DNA from: Drosophila miranda
Taxonomy: Eukaryota > Arthropoda > Insecta > Diptera > Drosophilidae
NCBI RefSeq assembly: GCF_003369915.1
Contig: NW_022881603.1
Span: forward strand, 52,783,271-52,847,270
Reading direction: 5' to 3'
Length of the DNA: 64,000 bases
Part shown: positions 33,087-43,807 of the stretch, in pieces
Position numbering within the stretch: the first letter of the stretch is position 1
Layout: every line of letters starts with the position of its first letter
The notes under the pieces: generated by a model
What the model was told of the DNA's origin: nothing
What the model saw: only the letters and a program-made list of their open reading frames with translations
The model's database searches: none
Made by a program: the position numbers and the translations under genes

Positions 33087-34118
33087 TTAACAGGCGCCGC
33101 CCGATCGCATGCTTTCGCGTGCGCTGGCGATTTGGGCCCTCCACACTTGGCCCAGACCCTCCAACTCGTCGAATGGATCGTGGTCGGTCCATTCGTCGTC
33201 ATCTTCGTCGTCAATTGCTTCGCAGTCCATATCGGATTCGGAGTCCGATATGGCTGCGGCGTCATGGTGCGTATTTGGTGCTGGTCGTGGTGATGGCTGT
33301 GTGGATGCTGCTGCTGCTGTTGTTGTCCGTTGTGACGGCACTCCTCCCGTGCTCTCGTCCCTTGCCTGCAGCAGGTTTGTCAATGTCGTTGTAATTGCTG
33401 CCAGTTTTTCTTCCAGCTCTCTAATTTTACCGGCATATCTTTCTAGGTTATGGGCACAGCTCCCATCGCACTGGGCGCCTGGCTGCTGCAGTAGCTGGGG
33501 TTGGCGTGGCTCCGGAGAACGATCTGAGATCGGCTGCATCGGCTGGACCCTCTGGTGTTGGCGCCCCTCGGCCAGTGGCTGGGGATGTTGGTGGCGATGC
33601 TGTAGCTGTTGCCGATGCTGCCGACCCGGACCGCGTTGGCGTTGCTGCTGCGGCTGTGGGTGGAGTGGCTGTGTGGGTGGCTGCTGCTGCTGCAACTGTC
33701 GCTGTAGTGGCTGCTGGAGACGTTGTGATGGCTGCTGGAGACGATGTGCTGGCTGTTGCTGCTGGAGTGGCTGCTGCATTGGCTGTGGCTGTTGCCGTAT
33801 TGGCTGAGGCTGCTGCTGCTGCTGCCGTCGACGCTCCTCCTCCCTGGCGACCCTGTGGGCCACGAGCCGCTGCCTGGCTGCCTTGTAGGCGCTGCAGCCC
33901 TTGTAGGCGCTGATGTGCTGGCCCTGGCAGTTGGCGCATTTGGGAGCGACGTTCCTCGGCTTGCTGCACTCCGTCGTCAGGTGTCCACCCGCGCATTTCA
34001 TGCAGACAGCAGCTCGTCTACAGTATGCGCGGGTGTGGCCAAACACCTGACATCGATGGCACTGGGCGGGGTCACGGGAGACTCCAAGTCTCTCAACCGT
34101 GACGGGCCTCCCACCCAT
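33087..34118 (-). pseudogene. Gag C-terminal two-thirds with zinc knuckles (copy 4)
   Basis: 343 open codons. Near the start is the end of the PRE_C2HC-type domain (PVTVERLGVSRDPAQ) followed by three knuckles, CHRCQVFGHTRAYC, CMKCAGGHLTTEC and CANCQGQHISAYKGC, the signature of jockey-clade Gags including HeT-A, TART and TAHRE. Then a long Gln/Pro-rich region, a coiled coil and the acidic tail. Upstream (34119-34290) frame changes and a short deletion break the link to the N-terminal part. Confidence 0.75.
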
Positions 34119-34286
34119 GCGTCGCAGCTTTAAGACGTCGTATTGGCCACGGTCCGGTTTGGGGGCGATCTCAGCCTCGAAGAGGTTGTATTGCCCTTAC
34201 AAACCGAACCGTGAACCCCTCGTTCAGCATGCTGCTGCGAATCCAATCCGGCGGCGTGGAGTGGGAGAGTCCTCGGATGAGGATCC

Positions 34287-34946
34287 TCAACCCACGATCC
34301 TGGCTGGGCTGATGCCCGAATTCGGCGTGCCGGATGTCATCGTCGGTGGTAGTGGCAGGGGTGTTTGTGATGGTGATGGCGGTGGTGGTGTTGGTGTTGG
34401 TAGTGGCAGGTGTATTGTATTGGCGTCATTATTATTTCTATTGTTAATTGTGGTATTGTCTGTGTGAATGGCTGGTAATTGTCTATGTATTGGCTGTTGT
34501 CGATGTTGGTGATGGCCGTGGGTCTGGCTATTTGCATTTATAGTTGTGGCAGGGGCAGGGGCATGTGTTGGCTGTGCAGATTGCGGCAGAGTGGCAGGAT
34601 CGGAAACTGTGTTGGTGTTGGCTGCATCTGCCGTCCGTTTCTGCTGCTTCTGCTGTTGCTCCCTCAGCTCGTGCTGCCTCAGCTGCTCCTGGACAATAGC
34701 CTCTAGCTCCTTCATTGTCTGCCTTTTTTTCTTCGGCTTCCTAATTGGCGGCCGCTGCTGCCGCTGCTGGTGATGGCGGCCCCGTCGTCTAGCCTGCTTC
34801 CTCTCACCCTCACCCTCATCGTCACTCCCACTGTCGATGAGGGCGCGGCGTCGTTTTGGTGTTGGTGGGATTGGTGGCATTTGTGCAGGCTCAGCATTGG
34901 CCCGGATCGACCCGCTGCTCGAGCTCGAACCAGGTTCGACTCGCAA
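34287..34946 (-). pseudogene. Gag N-terminal/middle part (copy 4)
   Basis: 219 codons: the KRRRALIDSGSDDEGEG motif, a basic RRRGRHHQQRQQ patch (possible nuclear-localisation signal), a Glu/Gln-rich coiled coil, and an Asn/Thr/Pro-rich linker. The last 25 codons read in the wrong frame relative to the inverted copy at 54.9 kb, so a small indel lies near 34380. Confidence 0.6.
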
Positions 34947-35834
34947 CAGGTTCGATCCGGTCGTGTGTGTGTGTGGCGGCCCGTTGGCCGTTTTGGCGCT
35001 CCGCTCTTGCGCTTCGGCTTGCCGGCTCTCCTCCGACTTCTCCCTCTCCCGTTACTCCTGAACAGTTTTGTGCGTCCAAGAGCGTGAGAGGCGGGAAAAG
35101 TGGCAGTGAGAGCGGCGTCTTTTCGGCCTTTCCCTTTGTGGTTGGCGCGGTTTTTGTGACGGTGCTCGAGGGGGGAGTGGGTGTGGCCGTGGATATATCG
35201 GCCATGGCAATGTCTGGGCATAAATTGCCGAAGTTGGCGGCCGATAACACACTGGCATTGAGAAATGCAATTTGAATTGGCTTTTGTGTGTTATCGGCTC
35301 GGGTATTTTCCTAATTGGCGTGGTATTTTTTGGTCATTAATGGCGCTGCCACTTGTCAGGTATTGGGGAATGGGTGATAGTTGGGAAAGAAGAGGAAGAA
35401 TGAAAGGTAAATATGCTAAAATAAATAACTAAAATTAATTAAATTACATTACAGGCCTGTTTCACCTTCTTTTGCAGGATTTGCTGGCGTCCGGCGGCTC
35501 AACACCAGGCCATCCCGCCCTCACATAAATGGCATGAGAGACGGGTGTGACCCAGTGGAGCGGCAACTGGCAAATGGCAGCTGTTGGTTCGGAGTGGCGT
35601 GACGTCATTGTGATGGTCGGTGGCAGCGTCATCAAAAGGGGCCTCCTTTTCCGCCCATTTGGCAGGAAATTGTCAATGTTGATGGCGAGGCAGCTTCTTG
35701 ATGACAGACAGAGCTGTCTGGTGATTGGCAGGTACATGTGATTTTTATGTGTTTTGGCCGTTTTTCGTTGTTGTCCGTATTGACGTCTTTTTCCTTTGTT
35801 GCAGTGGCTGTCTCTGGATCGACGATTGGGCACA

Positions 35835-36924
35835 TCAATAGGCGCCGCCCGAGCGCATGCTTTCGCGTGCGCTGGCGATTTAGGCCCTCGTCAAATGGAT
35901 CGTGGTCGGTCCATTCGTCGTCATCCTCGTCGTTAATTGCTTCACAGTTCATATCGGATTCAGAGTCCGATATGGCTGCGGCGTCATGGTGCGTATTTGC
36001 AGTTGGTCGTGGTGATGGCTGTGTGGATGCTGCTGCTGCAGTTGTTGTCCGAAGTGGCGGCACTCCTCCCGTGCTCCCTTCCCTTGCCTGCAGCAGGTTT
36101 GTCAATGTCGTTGTAATTGCTGCCAGTTTTTCTTCCAGCTCTCTAATTTTTACGGCATATCTTTTCCGATTATGGGCACAGCTGCCATCGCACTGGGCGC
36201 CTGGCTGCTGCTGTATCTGGGGTTGGAGTGGCTCCGGAGCACGATTTGGGATCGGCTGCATCGGCTGGACCCTCTGGTATTGGCGCCCCTCGGCCAGTGG
36301 CTGGGGATGTTGGTCGCGATGCTGTAGCTGTTGTCGATGCTGCCGACCCGGACCGCGTTGGCGTTGCTGCTGCGGCTGTGGGTGGAGTGGCTGTGTGGGT
36401 GGCTGCTGCTGCTACAACTGTCGCTGTAGTGGCTGCTGGTGACGTTGTGCTGGCTGCTGGAGACGATGTGCTGGCTGTTGCTGCTGAAGTGGCTGCTGCA
36501 TTGGCTGTGGCTGATGCCGTAGTGGCTGAGGCTGCTGCTGCTGCCGTCGATGCTCCTGGACAGCGACCCTGTGGGCCAGGAGCCGCTGCCTGGCTGCCTT
36601 GTAGGCGCTGCAGCCCTTGTAGGCGCTGATGTGGGCGCCCTGGCAGTTGGCGCATTTGGGATTGACGGCCCTTGGCTTGCTGCACTCCGTCGTCAGGTGT
36701 CCACCCGCGCATTTCATGCAGACAGCAGCTCGTCTACAGTATGCGCGGGTGTGGCCAAACACCTGACATCGATGGCTGAATTGACGGCTGCGATCGAATC
36801 GATCGGTGATCGCCCGAGTAAACCGGACCGTGTACCCCTCGGCCTGCATGCAGTCCCGGAACCAGTCAGAGGGCGTGGAATGGGGAAGACCTCGGATGAG
36901 GATCCTCAATCCTCTGTCCTCCAC
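35835..36924 (-). pseudogene. Gag remnants of copy 5
   Basis: Frame 1 (36412-36924): GLRILIRGLPHSTPSDWF of the PRE_C2HC-type region, then an abrupt jump to the three zinc knuckles and a Gln-rich part. Frame 2 (down to about 35885): QCDGSCAHNRKRYAVKIRELEEKL coiled coil, acidic patch WTDHDPFDE, then a frameshift. Non-functional. Confidence 0.65.
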
Positions 36925-37040
36925 AGGCTGATCCCCGAACTCGCCGTGCCGGATGTCATTGGCAATGGCAAGGGTGTGTGTATTGGGAGTGGCAGTAGTT
37001 GTGTTGGTGTTGGTATTGGCGAGGGTGCTGGTGTGAGTGG

Positions 37041-37055
37041 CGGTGTTGGTGTTGG
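37041..37055 (-). repeat. Target-site duplication of the R1-clade element (3' side)
   Basis: CGGTGTTGGTGTTGG, repeated at 42158-42172. Because the site is itself GTT-rich, the exact length is uncertain. Confidence 0.6.
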
Positions 37056-37223
37056 TTTTTTTTTTTATTTTTTTTTTATATTCATATACTTATTTATTTG
37101 CTCTATAATATATACTGTACAATTTATATTCAACTTAATTTAACGGACAAGAGTATGTTGGGACTAGGGGACCCGCGGACTGCGGTACTGCCGCAAAGCA
37201 TTGCTTCGCAGTGGCGTGGACAC

Positions 37224-40203
37224 CTACTCCGTCTGCTCCTTCCGCCTTCTCTCCAAGGACCTAAGCGTTCGCATCACGCTAGAGGCGAACTCCGCGGCCG
37301 CTTCCCACACCTTCGGGTCTGCCAGCATCAGCGGCACCAGAGTCTCGGTGCTGACCCTAGACCCTGCTGCTGTCTCCAATGTCTGACGCTCGAGGTCAAA
37401 CCTGTGGCAGTCGAAGAGGACGTGGCGAGCGTCCTCCTCTATGCCTGTGCCACACTCGGGGCACCAGTCCTCTGTCTCGTGGCCGAAGCGCTTGAGGTAG
37501 CCGCGGAAGCAGCCATGTCCGCTCAGTGCCTGGGTAAGGTAGAAATCCACCTGGCCGTGCTTCCTTTCACCCCAGCATGCTATGCTTGGGATGAGGGTGT
37601 GGGTCCATCGGCCTTTGGGTGAGTGGTCCTATCGAGTCTGCCATCTGTCTATGCTGGTCCTTCTGGCGGCGTCCTTAATTTCTGCTTTGGAGCGTACCTC
37701 GGCTGCACTGTCCGTCATGGCATCATGGCTCTCCTTCCTCTCCCTTATCAGCTCCCTGAGCGGAACTTGCCCGGCAATGACTAACGCGGCTTCGTCTGAG
37801 ATGGTCCGGAACGAGCACGCGATCCTTATGGCGCACAGTCTGTACGTTGCCTCAACTCCTCGCATGTAGCTCCTCACCTTCGCGGCTTCTGCCCACACCG
37901 GTGCGGCGTAGAGCATCTGCGACGTCACTACGCTCGTCAGCAGTTTCCTCGTTGCCTGCTTTGGCCCTCTGGTGTTTAGCAGCATCCTGGATAGCGCTCC
38001 CGCGGTCCCACCGGCCTTCGTGTGGACGTATTCCAGATGGATGCTCTTTGAAGGACAGGCGCGTGTCGATGAGGACTCCAAGGTACTTGATGGACCTCTG
38101 CGATTCGATCGCGGTCCCACCGACCTGCACTCTGGCGGTCTCGACCACTTTACGGCTGGATATCAGGACCGCCTCCGTTTTTTGGGCCGCCAGCTCCAGC
38201 CCCGCGGCGGCTAGCCACGCCTCGACGGCTTGTATGGCGACGTTGGCAAGCTCCTCCACTGCGGCAAGTTCCATCGCTACCGCCACTATTGCGACGTCGT
38301 CAGCGAAACCCACCAGGTTAGTGTTGGCTGGCATCGGGAGCCGTAGGACCCTGTCGTACATGGCGTTCCAGAGCAGAGGTCCCAAAACGGAGCCCTGCGG
38401 GACTCCGGCTGAGTCTTCGTATGCCCTAGAGCCCTGACATGTGTCCATTGTCAGTACCCTATTGCTGAAATAGCTGCGCGCTATATTCAGTAGGTAGCCC
38501 GGGATGTTGAAGGACCTCAGTGCCTCCAGCGTCCGGGTCCAGTCGGCCGAGTTGAAGGCGTTCCTAATTTCCAGTGTCACCACCAGACAATAGGACTTGG
38601 TTCCGCCTCTCCACCTAGTCCCAGCAATGGCTTCCTCCGCCGTTTGTACGACCCTCAAGATGGCGTCCAGCGTCGACCTCCCTTTCCTGAACCCGTATTG
38701 GTTCTGGGAGAGACCGCCTGCTACTTCGATGTCTGCGCTCAGCCTCGCACCGATCACCCTTTCGAAGACTTTTCCCATGGAGTCCACAAGGCAGATGGGC
38801 CTGTAGGAAGAGGCCACCCCTGGCGGCTTGCCCGGCTTGGTTAACAGTAACAGCCGTTGCCTTTTCCACCTCTCGGGGAACGTCCCCTCCTGGAGGCATT
38901 TGTTAAAAAGGCCCGCAACTTCCCTCGGGAGTAGAAGAAGTGCCAGCTTCAACGCGCTGTTGGGGATCGCATCCGGACCCGGAGCCTTCCTAGGTATCAG
39001 GTTTCTGCCTGCCTGCAACACCTCGGCTTCCGTAACCTCGCAGATGTCGCTCGGGCTATGCTCGAACCGCAGGGAGCTAGGGATCTGCCGTCCTCGAGGA
39101 AACAGTGCCCTGACTATACCCTCCAGTGCCTCTGGATCTGTTGGAGCTTTACTGCCCGCGTTCAGCCTCTTCACCACCATCCTGTACGCGCCTCCCCAGG
39201 TGTCCTCTTCGGCGGCATCCCTCTTGCTGTTCCTTATGGCGGTCTTCAGATCCTTCCTCGCCGCTTTGTAGGTCTCGCTGCATCGGGCCAAGCGCGGTGT
39301 GCCTCTGGCTCGCTGGAGCAGCCTTCTGGCCCGGTGGCAGGTTCTACGGAGAACCGCAATCGCTTCGCTCCACCAGAAAACTGGATCCTTGTGCTTCCGG
39401 AACGTCCCTCTCGGTAGCATGCTCTGGTCGCAGGCGCCTTCAAGTGCGTCCGCCAATTTGGTCGCCATATCGTTGGCTCCGTCTGCATCGTTTGCAGAGT
39501 AGCTCTCAAGGGCGCTTGCGAAGGCTTGGGCCCTCAGCGTGTCCTGGCGGTACGCCTTCCCATGCCGGAACGTGGTACCTCTCGATCGGGCAAGGGTGCC
39601 CAGGGTGCATAGTATGGCCTCGTGGTCGCTGGCAGTATATACGCCGCTGATCCTCCATCGGGCGTTCCGGGCCAGCGTGCTGCTGGCATAGGTGAGATCG
39701 ATGATCGACCCTACACCTGCCCTGCTGAAAGTTTGCTGGGACCCTTCGTTCAGAAGGACGACGTCCAGAGAGGCAAAAGCCTCCAACACCGTGCGGCCTC
39801 TGGCGTTTGTACGGGAGGACCCCCATTCCAGGGCCCAGGCGTTGAAGTCGCCTCCGACTACGACGTTGTTCCGTCCTCGCAGATCGCAGCTCAGCTCGTC
39901 CACAATGCGGCTGAAAGTCTCCAGTGAGAGGCTGGGTGCCAGGCAGCAGCTGTAGAACCATATGCCGCCTACATACCCTCGGACGAACCCGTCTGCCGAC
40001 TTGGTGTCGCGCAATTGTGGCGCGTCGACGCCACAGAGCCACAGGGCCGCTTTGCCAGTAAGGTCCGTGGCCCAATCGCTGCTGCTGCCCACCTTATGTG
40101 GTTCGCTGAGGAGTGCCACCTCAGAGCCAAGCTCGCGCACCGTCTGCGTCAGGAGATCCTGTGCGGCCCTGCAGTGATTCAGGTTGAGTTGAATCAACTG
40201 CAT
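37224..40203 (-). pseudogene. R1-clade ORF2: endonuclease and reverse transcriptase
   Basis: Begins MQLIQLNLNHCRAAQDLL. Endonuclease motifs: LLSEPHKV, GGDFNAWALEWGS, IIDLTYASS and YTASDHEAIL. RT motifs: RKAPGPDAIPNSAL, SSYRPICLVDSMGKVFE, NQYGFRKGRSTLDAI, GVPQGSVLGPLLWN and FADDVAIVA. The C-terminal region has LTQALSGHGCFRGYL and the CPECGTGIEEDARHVLFDC finger. Lesions: a frameshift near 38060, just after SFKEHPS, and an in-frame TAG at 37629-37631 where the family has Trp. About 990 codons in total, a normal size for the clade. Confidence 0.8.
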
Positions 40204-40224
40204 GTCGTCCTGGGCTGGGCAGTT

Positions 40225-41644
40225 TTAAGTGCCTGCCTGGTGCGTGACCTCCTTCTTTCCAGCTGCTGAGCAGATGAAGCACGCAGGCTCTTTTTTGCAT
40301 TCGGCAACTTTGTGCCCTTTCTCCCCGCATTTGATGCAGCAGCCGCTCCTGTTCACTGTACTCTTGCAGTTCCGTGCGATATGCCCGGGTTCCAGGCATC
40401 GATAGCACCTTGGGAGTCCATCTCTTTCCCGGATCCTACATATGGTCCAGCCGATCCTCACCTTGCCGCCTTTCAGGACCGCTTGGCCCAGGGAGAAGGG
40501 CAAGCTGACCACCGCCAGCTGAGACTCCGCGTAACCGCGGCGCAGACTGCGGACTCTTACTCGAGCCTCGTCAACGTTGAATTGGCGAGTTAGAGCGGCA
40601 CAGATCTCCTGCTCCGTCGCGAGGGAGTCGATGTCCCGTATCTCCAATATGACCACCTTCGAGTCTTCCGTCATTGCGTGCACAGACGCTCCATCGCCGA
40701 GGACACGTGCGATGCTGGCTTTCATGCCCTCAGCACTCTCCACGCTGTCTTTTGCCACCTCCAGCAGAAGGTTGCCGTTTATGGTGCGGCGTACCTTGGA
40801 GACGCAGCTTCCCAGGTCGGGAAGCTGGTTGTCGTGTCGTCTGGGGACCATTGCCAGAACCTCGCTGTACGACTTCCCGGGGGCCTGAACTATGACCGCG
40901 TCTGGGCGAGCGCGGCGTGTTGCTCTCGGCTTCTTGGCCACCACGCTCCATTCGCTGTCCGGGATTCCGGGGCACTTGGGCTGCCTCAAGGCGCTGGTCG
41001 TCGCCACGTCTCCGTGTGGCCGCAACGGGGCCTTTTTAAGGGTCCTCTTGGTTGCGATAGCTCCTTTTCGCTGCCTTGGGATCGTAGGTGGGGTTCCCGG
41101 CTCCCCCATTGGATCTTCGGCCACGGATGGCTGGCTAAGTTTACGCCACGGTTCGGTTTGCGCTGCGGCATCTTTCCTCCAGACGGTCGTTGTCTGCTGC
41201 TCCTTGTCTGCGCTCCGCGTGCTCTGTGAGCATTTCGGGCACAGGCCTTGGGCGTCGGAGCCTTCCTGCAGCGCGCTTCTACCCGCTGCTCGATTCGATG
41301 ATGTTCGAGTGCAGCTCCTTCATGCGCACGAACAGTGCTCTGGTGGCCATGTTGATGTGGCGCGTATTTTTGTCCATCATCCTGGTCTGAACCTCATCAA
41401 GGATTTTTCCCAGCTCCGAGAGGTTCTCAAGGCAGGTAGCCTCCTGGTGGGCCTTGCTCTTCTTGGGCGGCGTTTGCCTCTGGGAACTTCCCGGGCTGGC
41501 TGGGTCCCGAACCCTCTTGGGGGTCTCCCTAGAGTCAAGGTCCCGACTCTGCGCCGCTGCTGCTGGAGATGGAGATGGCTCGCGTGCCGGCGATCGGGCG
41601 AGCATGCTACCCTTCCTGAAGGCGAGCTTTTCATCCTCCTCCAT
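40225..41644 (-). pseudogene. R1-clade ORF1 (Gag-like)
   Basis: Two frames. 41644-41279: MEEDEKLAFRKGSMLARSP start, Ser/Pro-rich region and a helical segment (LGKILDEVQTRMMDKN). 41124-40225: Pro/Lys-rich linker, an RRM-like fold (VVILEIRDIDSLATEQEI, RVRVRSLRRGYAE) and three zinc knuckles CYRCLEPGHIARNC, CIKCGEKGHKVAEC and CFICSAAGKKEVTH. A frameshift or short deletion between 41125 and 41279 separates them. It binds the element RNA. Confidence 0.75.
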
Positions 41645-42157
41645 TTCTATTGTTTACTTTAGAATTTGAATTTCGAAATTAAAATCTCCCTCCGTTGGCG
41701 CGCAACTCCAGCTCTCTCCAACACTCTGGCAGCCCTGGGTCGATCGGGGCTGTCTGGCAACACCGTCCGTGTGGCAACTCTACGCGATCACCTGTCTGGC
41801 GGCGCGATCAGCTGCTGTGTGTGAAGCTCCGGACGAGAAGAAGAAGAAAGAAGAAAAGTTGAGTGAAAATTCCTTTTTTTCCCTCCACCAACAATGTGGA
41901 AAGTGGAAGTGGAAGGCGCCAAAACAAGGGTTCACCCCCCCTTCCCCTGCTGCCTGGAGCGCACTGATTGTGCCCCTGCAACAGAGCGGGATGCCGGTGG
42001 GGCCGGTTTTTATACGCAGTACGTACCGGTGCGACAGCAACCTGCTCTCAAAAGCTTTTCTTCCAGGTAACACGCGCAGCGCGGATGCTAAAAACGGAAA
42101 ATCAGGAGCCCGTGATTCAAAACAACCGCACTTGAAAACGCTCAACTCTGTGTGTGT

Positions 42158-42929
42158 CGGTGTTGGTGTTGGTGTTTGTATTTGTGTGTTGTGTTTGCTG
42201 CCGCTGCTGGTGATGGCGGCCCCGTCGTCTAGCCTGCTTCCTCTCACCCTCATCGTCACTCCCACTGTCGATGAGGGCGCGGCGTCGTTTTGGTCTTGGT
42301 CGGATTGGTGGCATATGTGCAGGCTGGGCATTGGCCCGGATCGACCCGCTGCTCGAACTCGAACCAAGTTCGACTCGCAACGTGTTCGATCCGTTCGTGT
42401 GTGTGTGTGTGGCTGCCCGTTGGCCGTTTTGGCGCTCTGCTCCTGCGCGTCGGTTTGCCGGCTCTCCTCCGTCTTCTCCCACTCCCGTTACTCTCGAACG
42501 GTTTTGTATGTCCGAGAGCGTGAGTGGCGGGAAAAGCGGCAGCGAGAGCGGCGTCCTATCGGCCTTTCCCTTTGCGTTTGGCGGCATTTTGGGATTTGGC
42601 GGGGTTGCGGGATTTGCCGTTGGTATTGGCGCTGCTGTTGCTGCTGATGTGATGGGGCTCGAGGGGGGAGTGGCTATGGCCGTGGATATATCGGCCATGG
42701 CAATGGCTGGGTACTCACTCGCTGGGTCGCTGTGGCGTCGGCGCTCTGCATTGGCTGGGGCGTTGGTGTTGGCGCCTGCGCCGAGGGCTCTGCTGCTGCT
42801 GCTGCAATTGGCGGTGTTGGTGTTGGTGTTGTTGGCTGCTGCTGCTGCTGCTAGGGCGCCTCTGCGGGCCGCTCTGCCGCCGTCGCTGTGGCGTCTGTTC
42901 GACCCTCGTCTGGCCATTCCTCTCGTCAT
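42158..42929 (-). pseudogene. Gag N-terminal part (copy 5)
   Basis: Starts MTRGMARRGSNRRHSDGGRA, an Arg-rich N-terminus also found in the inverted copy at 54108. Then an Ala/Asn/Thr-rich region, MADISTAIATPPSSP, the SSSSSGSIRANAQPAHMPP motif, KRRRALIDSGSDDEGE and a basic patch. The R1-clade insertion cuts the frame at 42158. The best view of the Gag start in this window: about 250 codons lie upstream of the coiled coil. Confidence 0.65.
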
Positions 42930-43687
42930 AGTTGTTGTTAGTTTGTGTATTGGCGATTTGCTGTCTGTTTGTTGTTTTCCCTTATTGAAAAGTCTCGTGT
43001 GTGTGTGTTTGTGTTTAATGTATTTATTGGCACTTTCTGTCTCTTTACACAGTTTGTCTCTCGTTAGGTTTGTGTTTTTATAAGTTAATGTTATTTATTG
43101 GCGTTTAAAATTAATGACATTTATTGGGGAGCAGAAAGCTTGTCGATAGTAGTAGTGGTGGTGGTCGGGGGGAGGAAGGGACTTTTTGTCATGTCAGCGG
43201 GGGCACGGCACGGCACGGCACACGACAGACACCACAAAAAAAGAAAACAAAGCACAACAGCAAGACAACGGAACACGGCGACACGAAAAAAGACACGAAA
43301 CGGTTTTGGCACGTCCGACGATCGCGACCTCTCGAGCGGGTGGACGAGATGAGAGTGGCGGACGAGGTTCATGGTGGAGCTCTCACATGTCCGCCAACTC
43401 TCATACTCTCCCCCTCAACTCGAAAGGCCCGATCGCCGATCGTCATTTACCGGTGCTCTCACCCCCGGTTCCACTTTCACTCACCCCAATATTGAGTGAG
43501 ATGAAAGTAGTCCGAGGGCAGCAGCACCGATAAGTAGGCAATGGAAGATTGTAGTGGCCGTTTGTTTTAGTGGCTGTCTGTGTTGTTGTTGGTTAATGGC
43601 TAGTGTTCTTGTGAGTTCTTTGTCTCCGTGTATTGGCTGCTCTGTTGTCGGGGGATGGGATGGGGGAAATTTGCCTGCTTCCGTATA

Positions 43688-43774
43688 ACCGCCCGGATAC
43701 TTTCAACTTCCGGATCTTACGATCCGGGCGCGAGACGCTCCGAAGAGTCGACCGCATAGCATCTTGTGGGCGGT
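43688..43774 (-). other. Conserved structured RNA element (copy 5)
   Basis: Outer stem 43688-43694 / 43768-43774; both tetraloop hairpins unchanged. Here it lies about 760 nt upstream of a Gag start codon, placing the element in the 5' leader of the sense transcript. Confidence 0.5.
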
Positions 43775-43807
43775 TTAAATGGCTTTGTTGGGGCTTTTGG
43801 CAGAGTG

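Larger units (their letters stand above)
31877..35454 (-). mobile_element. HeT-A-like element, copy 4 (most complete minus copy)
   Basis: 3' UTR 32016-33086 with the CTGGTCCGGCCACC repeats, Gag 33087-34946 and beyond in pieces, 5' region 35050-35454 with the inverted repeat (35241-35252 / 35286-35297). The right end reads GTAAATATG ... TTACATTACAG (35407-35454), a 48-nt antisense intron in uninterrupted form. This copy retains the Gag zinc knuckles. Confidence 0.75.
35455..37055 (-). mobile_element. HeT-A-like element, copy 5, left half
   Basis: 3' UTR fragment 35455-35830, then Gag pieces 35835-36924. The Gag middle is joined to the knuckles by an internal deletion (FDRSRQFSHRCQVFGHT junction near 36775), and the acidic tail is frameshifted near 35885. 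Interrupted at 37055 by the R1-clade element; resumes at 42158. The 73-nt antisense intron here (35732-35804) has a weaker GTACAT donor. Confidence 0.65.
37056..42157 (-). mobile_element. R1-clade non-LTR retrotransposon (5.1 kb)
   Basis: Minus strand, from 5' UTR (41645-42157) through ORF1 (41644-40225) and ORF2 (40203-37224) to an A-rich tail seen as T runs at 37056-37078. Endonuclease plus RT without RNase H, and a three-knuckle ORF1, fit the R1 clade. It lies in the G/T-rich strand of a HeT-A-like Gag gene, not in 28S rDNA. Confidence 0.8.
42158..43805 (-). mobile_element. HeT-A-like element, copy 5, right half
   Basis: Continues the copy split by the R1-clade element: Gag N-terminus 42158-42929 and 5' region 42930-43805 with the 43315-43540 block and the structured RNA 43688-43774. 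It ends in AGTG, where LTR element 2 begins. Confidence 0.7.
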
